From Spirosoma foliorum (GTDB lineage: Bacteria > Bacteroidota > Bacteroidia > Cytophagales > Spirosomataceae): DNA of 64,000 nucleotides. Below, piece by piece: positions 7,893 through 16,328 of the stretch. The position numbers and the translations under genes were made by a program. Location of the stretch: assembly GCF_014117325.1 (NCBI RefSeq), contig NZ_CP059732.1, positions 7,081,001-7,145,000 on the forward strand, given 5' to 3'. Within the stretch, counting starts at the first letter, position 1, and each line of letters starts with the position of its first letter. Under the pieces are notes generated by a model, which saw nothing but the letters and a program-made list of their open reading frames with translations, searched no databases and was not told the DNA's origin.

Positions 7893-8399
7893 ATGGCATC
7901 CCTAAAATTGACAATTAATAATCAGCCACATACCATTGACGCAGATCCGGAGATGCCATTGCTATGGGCTATTCGTGATGTGGTTGGCCTGACAGGCACC
8001 AAGTTCGGTTGTGGTATTGCACAATGTGGCGCTTGTACCGTCCATTTAGATGGTAATCCAACTCGCTCGTGCAGCGTTCCGGTATCGGCAGTTGTTGGGC
8101 AGAAAATAACGACGATCGAAGGACTCTCTAAAAACGGCGACCATCCGGTACAGAAAGCATGGATTGAACATCAGGTACCCCAATGCGGCTATTGCCAGTC
8201 GGGACAAATCATGTCGGCGGCAGCATTGCTGAAACAAACGCCCAAACCAACCGACGAAGATATCGACATCGCTATGCAGGGAAATATCTGCCGCTGTGGC
8301 ACCTACGACCGTATTCGGAAAGCCATTCATACGGCTTCATCCGAGATGCAATCAGCCCCTAAAATGCCAAAATCTACGCCTAAAATCGGGAAGCGATGA
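7893..8399 (+). CDS. [2Fe-2S] subunit of a molybdenum hydroxylase (isoquinoline 1-oxidoreductase alpha-type)
   Basis: 168 residues from ATG 7893. The plant-type ferredoxin cluster is bound by C40, C45, C48 (CGIAQCGAC) and C60, the second [2Fe-2S] cluster by C98, C101 (QCGYC) and C133, C135 (ICRCG). This is the small electron-transfer subunit of the xanthine oxidase superfamily; two-subunit enzymes of this type (IorAB, aldehyde or N-heterocycle oxidoreductases) lack the FAD subunit, and no FAD-subunit gene is present here. The Lys/Pro-rich C-terminal tail is extra. Its stop overlaps the start of the large subunit by 4 bp (ATGA), indicating translational coupling. The enzyme would pass electrons from the Moco site to an unidentified periplasmic or membrane acceptor. 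Confidence 0.94.
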   Translation: MASLKLTINNQPHTIDADPEMPLLWAIRDVVGLTGTKFGCGIAQCGACTVHLDGNPTRSCSVPVSAVVGQKITTIEGLSKNGDHPVQKAWIEHQVPQCGYCQSGQIMSAAALLKQTPKPTDEDIDIAMQGNICRCGTYDRIRKAIHTASSEMQSAPKMPKSTPKIGKR

Positions 8400-10600
8400 G
8401 CCAGAAACCTACCACTAGCAACACCAATACATCCCGGCGGTCTTTTTTAAAAGCAGCTGGCCTGACCGGAGCGGCTTTTGCCCTTGGTTTACCTACAGCC
8501 GAAGGCTTTACCAGCCCCGTTCTGAACCTGAGCGCCTTACCGGAATCCGTTGAGCTAACGCCCTATATTATTATTGAAAAATCGGGACGGATAACAATCA
8601 TGAACCCTCGACCCGAAATTGGTCAGGGCACCTATCAATCCGTGCCAGCCATGATTGCCGAAGAACTCGAAGTTCCTCTGGACAAGGTTATTATCCGCCA
8701 AACGGGCGGTGAGGCCAAATACGGGGGAATGTGGTCGCAAGCCGTAGGGGGCAGCGGCTCGATTCGGGGTGGCTACACGCAGATGCGTAAAGTGGGCGCA
8801 TCGGCCCGCGAAATGCTGATTAAAGCCGCCAGCGATCAATGGAGTGTACCCGTCGATGAATGTTTCGCCGAGAATGCGACTGTTGTCCACAAACCAACGG
8901 GCAAAAAGCTTACCTATGGGCAACTAGCCGAGCCAGCCGCCAAACTCCCGGTTCCGAAAGAACCGAAGCTAAAAGACCCGAAGCAGTTTACGATGCTGGG
9001 CAAATCGATGCCCCGGCCCGACGTCCCGCTAAAAGTAGTTGGAAAAGCCAACTTCGGTATGGATGCCAAAGTACCCGGCATGGTATACGCGTCCATCGAG
9101 CGCTGCCCGGTATTAGGCAGTAAACTGGTAAGTTTTGATGCTGCTCAGACGCTGAAAGTCAAAGGTGTTCAGAAGGCCGTGAAGGTAGAGCGAGTCGTTG
9201 GTAAAAATCGCTACGAAGGTGTGGCCGTTATCGCTGATAATTACTGGGCCGCCTTACAGGGTCGTAAAGCTTTGAAGGTGAAATGGGATCATCAGGGACA
9301 CGATACTTTCCAATCAGCTGATTTCGAAAAAAATCTTCGGGAATTAGCTAAATCCGATGGCGTCGTTGGCCATAACGCAGGTGATTTCGACAAGACATTT
9401 GCCGACGCTCCCACGAAACTCGATGCCCTCTACGAAACGCCCATCGTGAGTCACTCGCCGATGGAGCCGATGAACGCGTTGGCCCATTATCAGCCGGGCG
9501 AATCCACGCCGGGCGACAAGATTGAATTATGGGTATCATCGCAGGGCGGTGATTTGGTTAGAGATGAAGTGGCAAAAATATTGAAAGTCCCTGCCGACAA
9601 TATTACCGTACACATTATGTTCAATGGTGGAGGATTTGGCCGTCGGCTCACGCAGGATTTTGCTACTGAAGCCGCTCTACTTTCCAAAACCATTGGCAAG
9701 CCTGTTAAAGTCGTCTGGACCCGGGAAGATGATACCCAGATGGGACCATTCCGACCGATGACCTATTCGGCCATGCGTGGAGCCTTATCGGCAGATGGAA
9801 AAGCGGTAGCCTTCCAACACAAAGTCATCTCGCCCTCGATTGACGCGACGATGAACGAGAAATATGATAAGACCAAGCCCGACGGCACCATGCTTGAAGG
9901 CACCAACGAGCAGAAATACGAAATTCCAAACCTGAATACCCGTTACGTTCACGCCGAAACGCACATTCCGCTAACGTACTGGCGATCGGTAACAAGTTCG
10001 ACGCTGGCGTTTGCGCATGAGTGCTTTCTGGACGAAATGGCCCATAAAGCGGGTCAAGATCCGCTGGCTTTCCGGCTGTCGATGCTGTCGAAAGAATCTG
10101 ATGCGAAACGGGTGCTGACAAAACTGAAAGAAGTATCAGGTTGGGACAAACCACTCCCGGCTGGTAAAGGGCGCGGTGTTGCTCAATGGGAATTTTTCGC
10201 AGGGCTGGCTGGCCAGGTTGTCGAAGTCACGAAAAACAAGTCTGGGGGTGTTAGGGTTGATAAGGTCTATTGTGTTATTGACTTAGGTACCGTTGTTAAT
10301 CCAGATACCGTAAAAGCGCAGGTTGAAGGCGCTATTGCAATGGCGCTAACAGCGGCAACCAAAGACGGTATCACGTTCGAAAATGGGCGAGCTGTTCAGA
10401 AAAACTTTGACGCCAATCGGATGTTACGCATTAACGAAATGCCTGCGATTGAGGTACATATTTTAGCCGAAGGCGGTCCGACAATCAAAGGCGTTGGCGA
10501 ACCGGGTTTACCACCGTTAGCCCCCGCCTTAGCCAATGCCGTTTTTGCTGCAACCGGTAAACGCATCCGCCGATTACCATTTGATTTAGAGAAGGTATAA
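8396..10600 (+). CDS. Molybdenum cofactor-binding large subunit (isoquinoline 1-oxidoreductase beta-type), Tat-exported
   Basis: 734 residues. The N-terminus has a twin-arginine signal, [10 protein letters not shown] (13-22) followed by a hydrophobic stretch ending near residue 38, so the heterodimer is probably exported folded with its partner. The body matches the aldehyde oxidase/xanthine dehydrogenase Moco domain as found in Ior[17 protein letters not shown], the [10 protein letters not shown] loop, and close to the C-terminus [10 protein letters not shown] with the catalytic glutamate at about 702. Typical IorB-like proteins are 700-780 residues. The reaction is hydroxylation of an aldehyde or N-heterocycle with water as oxygen donor; the substrate cannot be read from sequence. 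Encoded with its small subunit, XdhC and a MocA-like protein. Confidence 0.93.
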   Translation: MSQKPTTSNTNTSRRSFLKAAGLTGAAFALGLPTAEGFTSPVLNLSALPESVELTPYIIIEKSGRITIMNPRPEIGQGTYQSVPAMIAEELEVPLDKVIIRQTGGEAKYGGMWSQAVGGSGSIRGGYTQMRKVGASAREMLIKAASDQWSVPVDECFAENATVVHKPTGKKLTYGQLAEPAAKLPVPKEPKLKDPKQFTMLGKSMPRPDVPLKVVGKANFGMDAKVPGMVYASIERCPVLGSKLVSFDAAQTLKVKGVQKAVKVERVVGKNRYEGVAVIADNYWAALQGRKALKVKWDHQGHDTFQSADFEKNLRELAKSDGVVGHNAGDFDKTFADAPTKLDALYETPIVSHSPMEPMNALAHYQPGESTPGDKIELWVSSQGGDLVRDEVAKILKVPADNITVHIMFNGGGFGRRLTQDFATEAALLSKTIGKPVKVVWTREDDTQMGPFRPMTYSAMRGALSADGKAVAFQHKVISPSIDATMNEKYDKTKPDGTMLEGTNEQKYEIPNLNTRYVHAETHIPLTYWRSVTSSTLAFAHECFLDEMAHKAGQDPLAFRLSMLSKESDAKRVLTKLKEVSGWDKPLPAGKGRGVAQWEFFAGLAGQVVEVTKNKSGGVRVDKVYCVIDLGTVVNPDTVKAQVEGAIAMALTAATKDGITFENGRAVQKNFDANRMLRINEMPAIEVHILAEGGPTIKGVGEPGLPPLAPALANAVFAATGKRIRRLPFDLEKV

Positions 10601-10611
10601 GTAAAGGTATT

Positions 10612-10694
10612 CGGTTTTCAGTTTACGGTATTCGGTTGGCTGACGCGTCACTATTTCTTGCGTCAGCCAACCAAATACCGTAAACTGAAAACCG
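10612..10694. repeat. Intergenic inverted repeat with GGCTGACGCGTC core
   Basis: Arms 10612-10646 and 10660-10694 (35 bp, one mismatch) flank a 13-base loop. The inner end of the left arm plus loop reads TTGGCTGACGCGTCAC, a core shared with the repeats at 17855, 33038, 38057 and 60747 although the arms are unrelated. It lies between the large subunit gene and xdhC. Confidence 0.85.
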
Positions 10695-10707
10695 TAAACT
10701 AAGTGCT

Positions 10708-11886
10708 ATGAAAGAAATAAGCCGTATCGTTGAGGTTTTTGAGCAGGTTGATTTCAGCCAGCGAAAGGCCGCTTTGGCAACCGTCGTGTGGGTTGAAGGG
10801 TCGTCTTATCGGCGTCCTGGTGCGCGTATGCTCATTACCGACGACGGTCGCTGGGAGGGTGCCATTAGTGGTGGCTGTCTGGAAGGAGACGCGTTACGGA
10901 AGGCCCGGCAGGTCATGCTCGATGGCCAACCGATTGTGGTGACCTATGATACAATGGATGACGGAGCGAATAGCTTCGGGGTTGGGCTTGGCTGCAATGG
11001 CATTATTGATGTGCTGATTGAGCCAATCGACCCCAGTAGCTCACAAAATCCGATTACACTACTGAAAGAGTTTACCCAAAAACGCGACGTCCGGGCGTTG
11101 GCTACCGTTCTGAAAAGCGATGAGTTTTCAGGGCTGGCCCCAGGTAATCGGTTTGTGCTCACCGAAGAAACTACCGCATCTATTCCAGACTGGCTCTATG
11201 ACGACATGCAAAGTGTGTTCAGCTCAGGCAAGCCTTTAACACGCGCTTATTCTGTACAATCGGGCAGCGCCGAATTATTCATCGAGCGGATTGATCCGGG
11301 CATTGAATTGGTCATTTTCGGCGCTGGTTACGACGTTATTCCTGTAGCAAAGCTGGCCCGCGACCTTGGCTGGCAGGTGACCGTTACCGACGATTGTATC
11401 GCCCATTTATCGCCCAAACGATTTCCGGCTGCTACCTGTGTGCTCTATTCCGACCGACAGGCAGTTATTGATCAACTTACGATTACCAATCGCACAGCTG
11501 CCGTGCTGATGTCGCACAATTTCAACTACGACAAAGCCGTACTCGAAAAGCTACTCGCGACTGACGTTCCTTATATTGGGATGCTAGGTCCCCGCAAACG
11601 ATTCGATAAGATGCAGGACGAGTTCAAAAAAGACGGTGTGCAGTTTAGTAATTCCTCATTAAATCGAGTTCATGCCCCTATCGGACTGGATTTAGGTGCC
11701 GAAACACCGGATGAAATTGCCCTCTCCATTATGGCCGAGATTAAAGCATTTTTTACCAAAGGCGCAGCTGGCTTTCTGAAAGATAAGTCCGGCCCTATTC
11801 ACGAACGGTTATCTGGCAATTCATTGAATCATGGTCGGCAGACTATGTTTGACTCTGATTCCATGAACGTAGATATTGCCATTTAA
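10708..11886 (+). CDS. XdhC/CoxI family molybdenum hydroxylase maturation factor
   Basis: 392 residues with the two usual XdhC domains: an N-terminal CoxI-type region (VVWVEGSSYRRPGARMLI, then AISGGCLEGD) and a C-terminal Rossmann domain (VIFGAGYDVIPVAKLARDLG) ending in GLDLGAETPDEIALSIMAEI. XdhC proteins bind molybdenum cofactor, help its sulfuration and insert it into xanthine oxidase family enzymes. It follows the large subunit by 107 bp, a gap filled by a long palindrome, and is only 2 bp from the MocA-like gene, so the last two genes are surely co-transcribed. The C-terminal 35 residues (from about KSGPIHERL) are less conserved-looking. The role in maturing the adjacent hydroxylase is strongly implied by context. 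Confidence 0.93.
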   Translation: MKEISRIVEVFEQVDFSQRKAALATVVWVEGSSYRRPGARMLITDDGRWEGAISGGCLEGDALRKARQVMLDGQPIVVTYDTMDDGANSFGVGLGCNGIIDVLIEPIDPSSSQNPITLLKEFTQKRDVRALATVLKSDEFSGLAPGNRFVLTEETTASIPDWLYDDMQSVFSSGKPLTRAYSVQSGSAELFIERIDPGIELVIFGAGYDVIPVAKLARDLGWQVTVTDDCIAHLSPKRFPAATCVLYSDRQAVIDQLTITNRTAAVLMSHNFNYDKAVLEKLLATDVPYIGMLGPRKRFDKMQDEFKKDGVQFSNSSLNRVHAPIGLDLGAETPDEIALSIMAEIKAFFTKGAAGFLKDKSGPIHERLSGNSLNHGRQTMFDSDSMNVDIAI

Positions 11887-11888
11887 GC

Positions 11889-12482
11889 ATGTCCATTGCT
11901 ACAATTATTCTGGCCGCAGGAGCTTCAACCCGATTGGGCGGCCAGCCAAAACAATTACTTACTCACAATGGCACGACCCTAATCCGGCAAATTAGCGATG
12001 CGGCATTATCGCTACAAACAGGTCCGGTAATTGTTATTTTAGGAGCTAATCAAAACCAGATACAACCTGAGCTAATTGGTTTGCCTGTCCGCATTGTTCA
12101 GAACCCTACTTGGCACGAAGGCATAGCCTCGTCTCTTCGAGTTGGCTTAAATACCCTAGCCGATGAGCCTGTCGATTTCTTTTTAGTTGTTCTGACTGAT
12201 CAGCCCTATGTTACAGCCGACCTTCTCCAACAATTAATCTCGACTCAGCAACAGACCGGACGAGGCATTGTTGCCTGTCGCTATGGCGAAGCGGGCCATC
12301 TGGGTGTCCCAGCCTTGTTTGATATTCGCTATGCTCCCGAGTTTATGAACCTGTTGGGCGACATAGGTGCTCGTAAACTCATTAAACAATATGCTGGCGA
12401 CTGCGCCGAGATCCCATTCCCACTAGCTGATATTGATTTAGATACAGCTCAGGATGTGGCAACATGGCGTGCAAACAGCTAG
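11889..12482 (+). CDS. MocA/MobA-like nucleotidyltransferase for molybdenum cofactor
   Basis: 197 residues starting with the nucleotide-binding signature IILAAGASTRLGGQPKQLL (residues 6-24) of the MobA/MocA family; LTDQPY supplies the metal-binding aspartate and GHLGVPALF is typical of MocA. MocA transfers CMP to Mo-molybdopterin, producing the cytosine dinucleotide form used by aldehyde oxidase-type hydroxylases. Together with XdhC this matches the accessory set needed by the IorAB-like enzyme upstream. It begins 2 bp after xdhC and ends before a strong hairpin at 12489-12521, which probably closes the operon. GTP versus CTP specificity is not decided by the visible sequence, but context favours CTP. 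Confidence 0.88.
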   Translation: MSIATIILAAGASTRLGGQPKQLLTHNGTTLIRQISDAALSLQTGPVIVILGANQNQIQPELIGLPVRIVQNPTWHEGIASSLRVGLNTLADEPVDFFLVVLTDQPYVTADLLQQLISTQQQTGRGIVACRYGEAGHLGVPALFDIRYAPEFMNLLGDIGARKLIKQYAGDCAEIPFPLADIDLDTAQDVATWRANS

Positions 12483-12488
12483 GTAGCA

Positions 12489-12521
12489 GTTGTACACCGG
12501 AGTACCACTCCGGTGTACAAC
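12489..12521 (+). terminator. Perfect 15-bp hairpin after the molybdenum cluster
   Basis: GTTGTACACCGGAGT (12489-12503), a 3-base loop and its exact reverse complement (12507-12521), 6 bp after the MocA stop. There is no T-run, so termination is inferred from position; the sequence also resembles a REP palindrome. Confidence 0.6.
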
Positions 12522-12588
12522 CTCAGATGCCTTACCTAAAAACTAGCGTATTAAGCATTTTTTCTCTCCAACACCCTGCGCCCCGCTT

Positions 12589-12619
12589 TTTGCCCCTTCC
12601 CCTCCCCTTCGTACCTTTG
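12589..12619 (+). promoter_or_regulatory. Canonical Bacteroidota promoter of ruvX
   Basis: TTTG (12589-12592), exactly 19 bases, then TACCTTTG (12612-12619), matching TTTG-N19-TAnnTTTG. The -7 element ends 8 bases before the ATG at 12628, so the transcript would start at or just before the start codon. Confidence 0.85.
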
Positions 12620-12627
12620 CTACTGAA

Positions 12628-13044
12628 ATGGCACGACTCCTGGCAATCGATTATGGCATGAAACGTACGGGTATCGCCGTAACGGATTCTTTACAACTTA
12701 TTGCGTCGGCGCTGGAAACGGTTCCCTCGCATGAAGTGCTGAAGTTTCTGAAAGCCTATGTTCTTAAGGAGCCAGTCGAATCATTCATTGTCGGTCTTCC
12801 GAAAGGGCTAGATGGTCTGGATACCGACAATACCGCTCGGGTCAGGAAGTTCGTAACGCATTTGCAGAACGCATTGCCCGACATTCCGGTTTATTGGCAT
12901 GACGAACGATTTACGTCTGTTATGGCCTTACAAGCCATGATTGCAGGTGGAAGTACCAAAAAAGATCGACGAATAAAAGGTAATATCGACAAAATAAGCG
13001 CGGCTATTATTCTTCAGTCATATATGGAAAGCAGAAAAGAATGA
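12628..13044 (+). CDS. ruvX: Holliday junction resolvase-like RuvX (YqgF)
   Basis: 138 residues, the normal family length. The RNase H-like fold shows the first catalytic aspartate in LAIDYGMKRTGIAVTD (D8), then VGLPKGLDG and HDERFTSVMA, with the C-terminal KISAAIILQSYM carrying the last conserved region. YqgF/RuvX is nearly universal and acts in pre-16S rRNA 5' processing in E. coli and as a junction nuclease in other species. It has its own textbook promoter with almost no 5' untranslated region. A 24-bp palindrome separates it from def; the two may be co-transcribed. Confidence 0.95.
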   Translation: MARLLAIDYGMKRTGIAVTDSLQLIASALETVPSHEVLKFLKAYVLKEPVESFIVGLPKGLDGLDTDNTARVRKFVTHLQNALPDIPVYWHDERFTSVMALQAMIAGGSTKKDRRIKGNIDKISAAIILQSYMESRKE

Positions 13045-13102
13045 TGAATGATAAATGATGAATGATTTTAACTAATCGCATTCATCATTTATCATTCATC
13101 AT
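13041..13102. repeat. Inverted repeat with short-unit (ATGATGA-type) arms between ruvX and def
   Basis: Perfect 24-bp arms 13041-13064 and 13079-13102 around a 14-base loop. The arms consist of degenerate ATGAT/AATG units. The left arm overlaps the ruvX stop codon. Confidence 0.85.
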
Positions 13103-13116
13103 TCATCATTAAAGAT

Positions 13117-13689
13117 ATGATTCTCCCAATTATTGCCTACGGCGATCCGGTTTTACGGAAGCGAGCCAAAGATATTGAACCCAATAGCCTCGACGTGAAA
13201 ACGTTGAGTGAGAATATGTTCGAGACGATGTATGCTGCATCGGGTGTTGGGCTGGCCGCTCCGCAAATCGGGCAAAGTATCCGGATGTTCGTGGTGGATG
13301 GCGAACCGCTGAACGAAGACGAACCCGAAGAAGACATCGATCAAAGCCTGATCGGGTTTAAAAAGGTATTCATCAACCCCGAAATCATTGAAGAAGCGGG
13401 CGATGACTGGGGGTTTGAAGAAGGTTGCCTGAGTATTCCCGGCATTCGGGGCGAAGTGTTTCGGCCGGAGATCGTCGTTATCCGCTACCTTGATACCGAT
13501 TGGAACGAGCACGAAGAAGAATATGAAGGCATGGCGGCCCGTATTATTCAACATGAATACGATCACCTCGACGGGAAGCTCTTCACCGATTATCTGCCTA
13601 CTATCCGCCGGACGCTTATCAAGAAAAAACTAGCCGACATTTCGAAAGGCAAAACCGACGCCGAGTATAAAATGAAGTTTCCAAAGTAA
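13117..13689 (+). CDS. def: Peptide deformylase
   Basis: 190 residues with all three deformylase motifs: GVGLAAPQIG (43-52), EEGCLSIPG (101-109, the cysteine binding metal) and HEYDH (146-150, the two histidine ligands and catalytic glutamate). The enzyme removes the formyl group from the N-terminal methionine of nascent proteins. The acidic insert LNEDEPEEDIDQS (66-78) is of the kind seen in Bacteroidota orthologues. The ruvX-def neighbourhood is conserved in many members of the phylum. No separate promoter is seen, and the 72-bp gap after ruvX is filled by a palindrome, so read-through transcription is plausible. Confidence 0.97.
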   Translation: MILPIIAYGDPVLRKRAKDIEPNSLDVKTLSENMFETMYAASGVGLAAPQIGQSIRMFVVDGEPLNEDEPEEDIDQSLIGFKKVFINPEIIEEAGDDWGFEEGCLSIPGIRGEVFRPEIVVIRYLDTDWNEHEEEYEGMAARIIQHEYDHLDGKLFTDYLPTIRRTLIKKKLADISKGKTDAEYKMKFPK

Positions 13690-13780
13690 GGGAGTAGAGG
13701 GAGAAAGGAGGAAAGGGACGAAGGATTAGTAGCTCCCCCTTTTCCCCTTCCTTCCTTCTTCCCTTTCCTCCCTCCTTCTT
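13689..13780. repeat. Polypurine/polypyrimidine inverted tract
   Basis: A purine run (13690-13718) is followed by a pyrimidine run (13733-13780); within them GGAGGAAAGGG (13707-13717) and CCCTTTCCTCC (13761-13771) pair exactly. It fills the whole gap between def and the nitrilase gene, whose ATG follows directly. Confidence 0.7.
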
Positions 13781-14596
13781 ATGAACATCACCCTCCTCCA
13801 AACCGAACTTTACTGGCATGATCCGGTGGCTAATCGGGCTATGCTGGAGGAGCGCATTTTCAATCTGTCAGAACCTACAGATCTGATCATTTTGCCCGAA
13901 ATGTTCACAACAGGTTTCACGATGGATGCCCAGGCGGTGGCCGAATCCATGAAACTGGCGACGTTTCGATGGCTAAAGCAAATGGCCGCCCAAACAGGAG
14001 CGGTTGTGACAGGCAGCTATGTGGTTCAGGAGAAAGGCAACTATTTCAATCGCCTGATCTGGATGCAGCCCGACGGCCAATTCGATGTATACGACAAGCG
14101 TCACCTGTTTCGGATGGCGGGCGAAGATAAAGTTTACACCGCCGGAACACGTCGGATTGTGAAAGAGTGGAAAGGCTGGCGCATTTGCCCACTCGTTTGT
14201 TACGACCTCCGCTTTCCCGTCTGGAGTAGAAATGTACCTACGGACCGGGCCGCGTCCGGCTTCAGTCCGTCTGCCAGTTCAAAAAATTTCGACTACGATT
14301 TATTAATCTACATCGCCAACTGGCCATCTGTTCGGCGCAACGCCTGGAATACGTTACTTCAAGCCCGCGCCATCGAAAATCTGAGCTACGTGGCAGCTGT
14401 CAATCGGGTTGGGCAAGATGCAAACGGGCACCCGTATACGGGCGACTCTGCCGTTATTGATTTTAAGGGTGACCTCCTATTCCGACACTCCGACACAGAA
14501 ATTGTCCACCACCAAACTCTATCGCTGGATGAACTGCGGGCATTTCGGGAAAAGTTTCCGGCGAATCTGGATGCGGACAGCTTTACCATTCAATAG
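13781..14596 (+). CDS. Carbon-nitrogen hydrolase, omega-amidase (YafV/Nit2) type
   Basis: 271 residues with the nitrilase triad: E40 (ILPEMFTTGF), K106 (VYDKRHLFRMAGE) and C140 (CPLVCYDLRFPVWSRN). The RHLFRMAGE and CYDLRFPVW sequences match omega-amidases, which hydrolyse alpha-ketoglutaramate or related amides in the glutamine transaminase/methionine salvage route. Relatives usually run about 255-260 residues with WSRN followed closely by YDLLIYVANWP; here about 18 extra residues (152-169) separate them, encoded by a REP-like palindrome beginning GTACCTACGG. The insert is in frame and downstream catalytic surroundings (SYVAAVNRVGQDANG) are intact, so the protein may still be active. Confidence 0.9.
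   Translation: MNITLLQTELYWHDPVANRAMLEERIFNLSEPTDLIILPEMFTTGFTMDAQAVAESMKLATFRWLKQMAAQTGAVVTGSYVVQEKGNYFNRLIWMQPDGQFDVYDKRHLFRMAGEDKVYTAGTRRIVKEWKGWRICPLVCYDLRFPVWSRNVPTDRAASGFSPSASSKNFDYDLLIYIANWPSVRRNAWNTLLQARAIENLSYVAAVNRVGQDANGHPYTGDSAVIDFKGDLLFRHSDTEIVHHQTLSLDELRAFREKFPANLDADSFTIQ
14234..14270. repeat. Degenerate REP-like insert within the nitrilase gene
   Basis: GTACCTACGGAC at 14234-14245 repeats the first bases of the REP family near 435 and 1312, and ACGGAC (14240-14245) pairs with GTCCGT (14265-14270). The match is partial, so a diverged REP is inferred. Confidence 0.5.
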
Positions 14597-14791
14597 GCCA
14601 CTATTTTCAGTACTCCAATAATCGGCCAGTAGCTAATCCAAGTTGCAGGATAGTCGTGTCGCGACGCTACACACAATTAGTCCTAAAGTTGAAATATTAG
14701 TTACTTAAAAGTTGATTAATTTCTCATTTTAGCTGGGTAAAATTCGTTGAAATAGGTTTATTAGCATTATAAAGCTAATAAATCCTATACC

Positions 14792-15481
14792 ATGAAAATC
14801 TTCACCTTATTCTTATCTGTTGTCTTGAACGGACTTATACTCAGTTCCAGTTTCGGTCAGCGATCCATTATTTACGACAAAAAAGGCAGATTAGTTACCA
14901 CAGATACCATTAAAGGAATTACGTATTTGGGTAGTGCTTATTTAGGCGATATTGTCTGGCATCAAGGCTATTTGATTTATAGAAACGAGCGTGAAGTGCC
15001 CGCAAAGATTGCCTATAATCTTGTTTCGGATCAGATATACTGGCGGCTGAACGATTCCTCCGACGTAGTTCAGGCTTTACCTGACGAGTTTACGTTTGAA
15101 GGCCGACGATTTATGGCCGATCTGTATAAAGTCATGAAGGTGAAACGGGTCACGTATTTTGAGGTCCTATACGATGACAAGACCAGATTATTCCGTAGAT
15201 GGACCAAGCAGCTACGGCCTATCGACTGGAAACTATATACGTCCCGAGTTATGCCCGAAGATCGCTTTGCCGCGGAGTATATTTTAACCGGCGATCTATA
15301 TATCCAGAAAGAAGGCGAACGTCCTAAGTTCATAATCCCTACCGAATATTCGCTTAGTCGGGTTTTACCCAACATGGGGTCAGAACTAGCCAACTTCATT
15401 GCTGCTAACGAACTAACTGATCAGGTTTTAATTGAGGCCTTGATTCAATACGACAGACGATTAGTCAGTGCAGCTCACTAG
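14792..15481 (+). CDS. Secreted protein of unknown function
   Basis: 229 residues with a clear Sec signal peptide (MKIFTLFLSVVLNGLILSSSFGQ, cleavage probably after residue 22 or 23). I do not recognise the mature domain. It begins RSIIYDKKGRLVTTDTIKGITYLGSAYLGDIVWHQG, suggesting strand-rich structure, and contains many aromatic and charged residues (YKVMKVKRVTYFEVLYDDKTRLF). The N-terminal pattern resembles Bacteroidota proteins annotated only as hypothetical, in which a periplasmic or surface location is presumed. No operon partner: the next gene is convergent and their stop codons overlap by three bases (CTAG). Confidence 0.75.
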   Translation: MKIFTLFLSVVLNGLILSSSFGQRSIIYDKKGRLVTTDTIKGITYLGSAYLGDIVWHQGYLIYRNEREVPAKIAYNLVSDQIYWRLNDSSDVVQALPDEFTFEGRRFMADLYKVMKVKRVTYFEVLYDDKTRLFRRWTKQLRPIDWKLYTSRVMPEDRFAAEYILTGDLYIQKEGERPKFIIPTEYSLSRVLPNMGSELANFIAANELTDQVLIEALIQYDRRLVSAAH

Positions 15482-16158
15482 AGTAAGTCCAGTAGCTCCC
15501 GCACGCTAGTCAGGGTTGTAAACGATTTGCCTACCAGTTGGCTATCTGTCACTCGTTCGTGGACCCACGTAACCGCATACGGAATGTATATAGCCCGACC
15601 GCCAATGTGAACCACGGGCAAAATATCTGATTTTAGCGAATTCCCAATCATCAGGAAGTCAGCGGGTTGAACATTGTACCGATGCAAGACTCGTTGATAA
15701 GCCTGTTCGTTTTTTTCACTAACAATTTCAACATGTTTAAAATAATGCACCAAACCCGAGCGGGCAATCTTGCTTTCCTGATCGAATAAGTCCCCTTTGG
15801 TCAATATCATCAAATCGAATTTCTTCGAAAGTATCTCCAGCACATCATGTACGCCATCCAGCACATCAATCGGAAAGTCGATCAGTTTTCGCCCCACATC
15901 GATAATTTGTTGAATTTCAGTGCCCGTTATAGCACCATTAGTTAGCTCAATGGCTGTTTCAATCATTGAGAGAATAAAACTCTTGGCACCATACCCAAAT
16001 GTATTAAGGTTTCGAATCTGCGCATCGTAGAACCGTTCTGCCAGCGTATCCTGGTCAATGTGATGCGACAGCAGCTCACATAGCTTCTGCTTAACATCTA
16101 CATAGTTTGGTTCGTTAACCCATAAGGTGTCATCGGCATCAAAAGCAATTAGTTTCAT
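15478..16158 (-). CDS. HAD family hydrolase
   Basis: 226 residues from ATG 16158 (MKLIAFDADDTLW); the frame stays open upstream to 16293 but the catalytic motif should lie at the N-terminus. Motif I is DADDTLW with nucleophile D7 and acid D9, motif II is ILTKGD, the lysine region is SEKNEQAYQRVL, and motif IV is GNSLKSDI. A helical cap lies between residues 15 and 95, as in C1-type phosphatases such as phosphoglycolate phosphatase-like enzymes. The substrate is not known. The start lies about 170 bp from that of the divergent DUF4301 gene, so the two may share a control region. Confidence 0.9.
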   Translation of the reverse strand: MKLIAFDADDTLWVNEPNYVDVKQKLCELLSHHIDQDTLAERFYDAQIRNLNTFGYGAKSFILSMIETAIELTNGAITGTEIQQIIDVGRKLIDFPIDVLDGVHDVLEILSKKFDLMILTKGDLFDQESKIARSGLVHYFKHVEIVSEKNEQAYQRVLHRYNVQPADFLMIGNSLKSDILPVVHIGGRAIYIPYAVTWVHERVTDSQLVGKSFTTLTSVRELLDLL

Positions 16159-16328
16159 AGCAGTACCTTGGCGTATAGGAAATGGACAAAAGTACGAGTT
16201 GAATCGCGAATCAGGTGCTTGCAGAATGGGCACCTCATCTGATTTTACCATAATTTGATTTGCGTCATATTGCTGAAATACCCAATTTGCCACCCGTTCC
16301 TAACGCTATTTTTCCCTTTTTATATACT

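Noticed and set aside
14637..14690. Possible hairpin around GTGTCGCGACGC
   Set aside because: Only a short TGTCGCGAC core pairs; too weak to call as an element from one copy.
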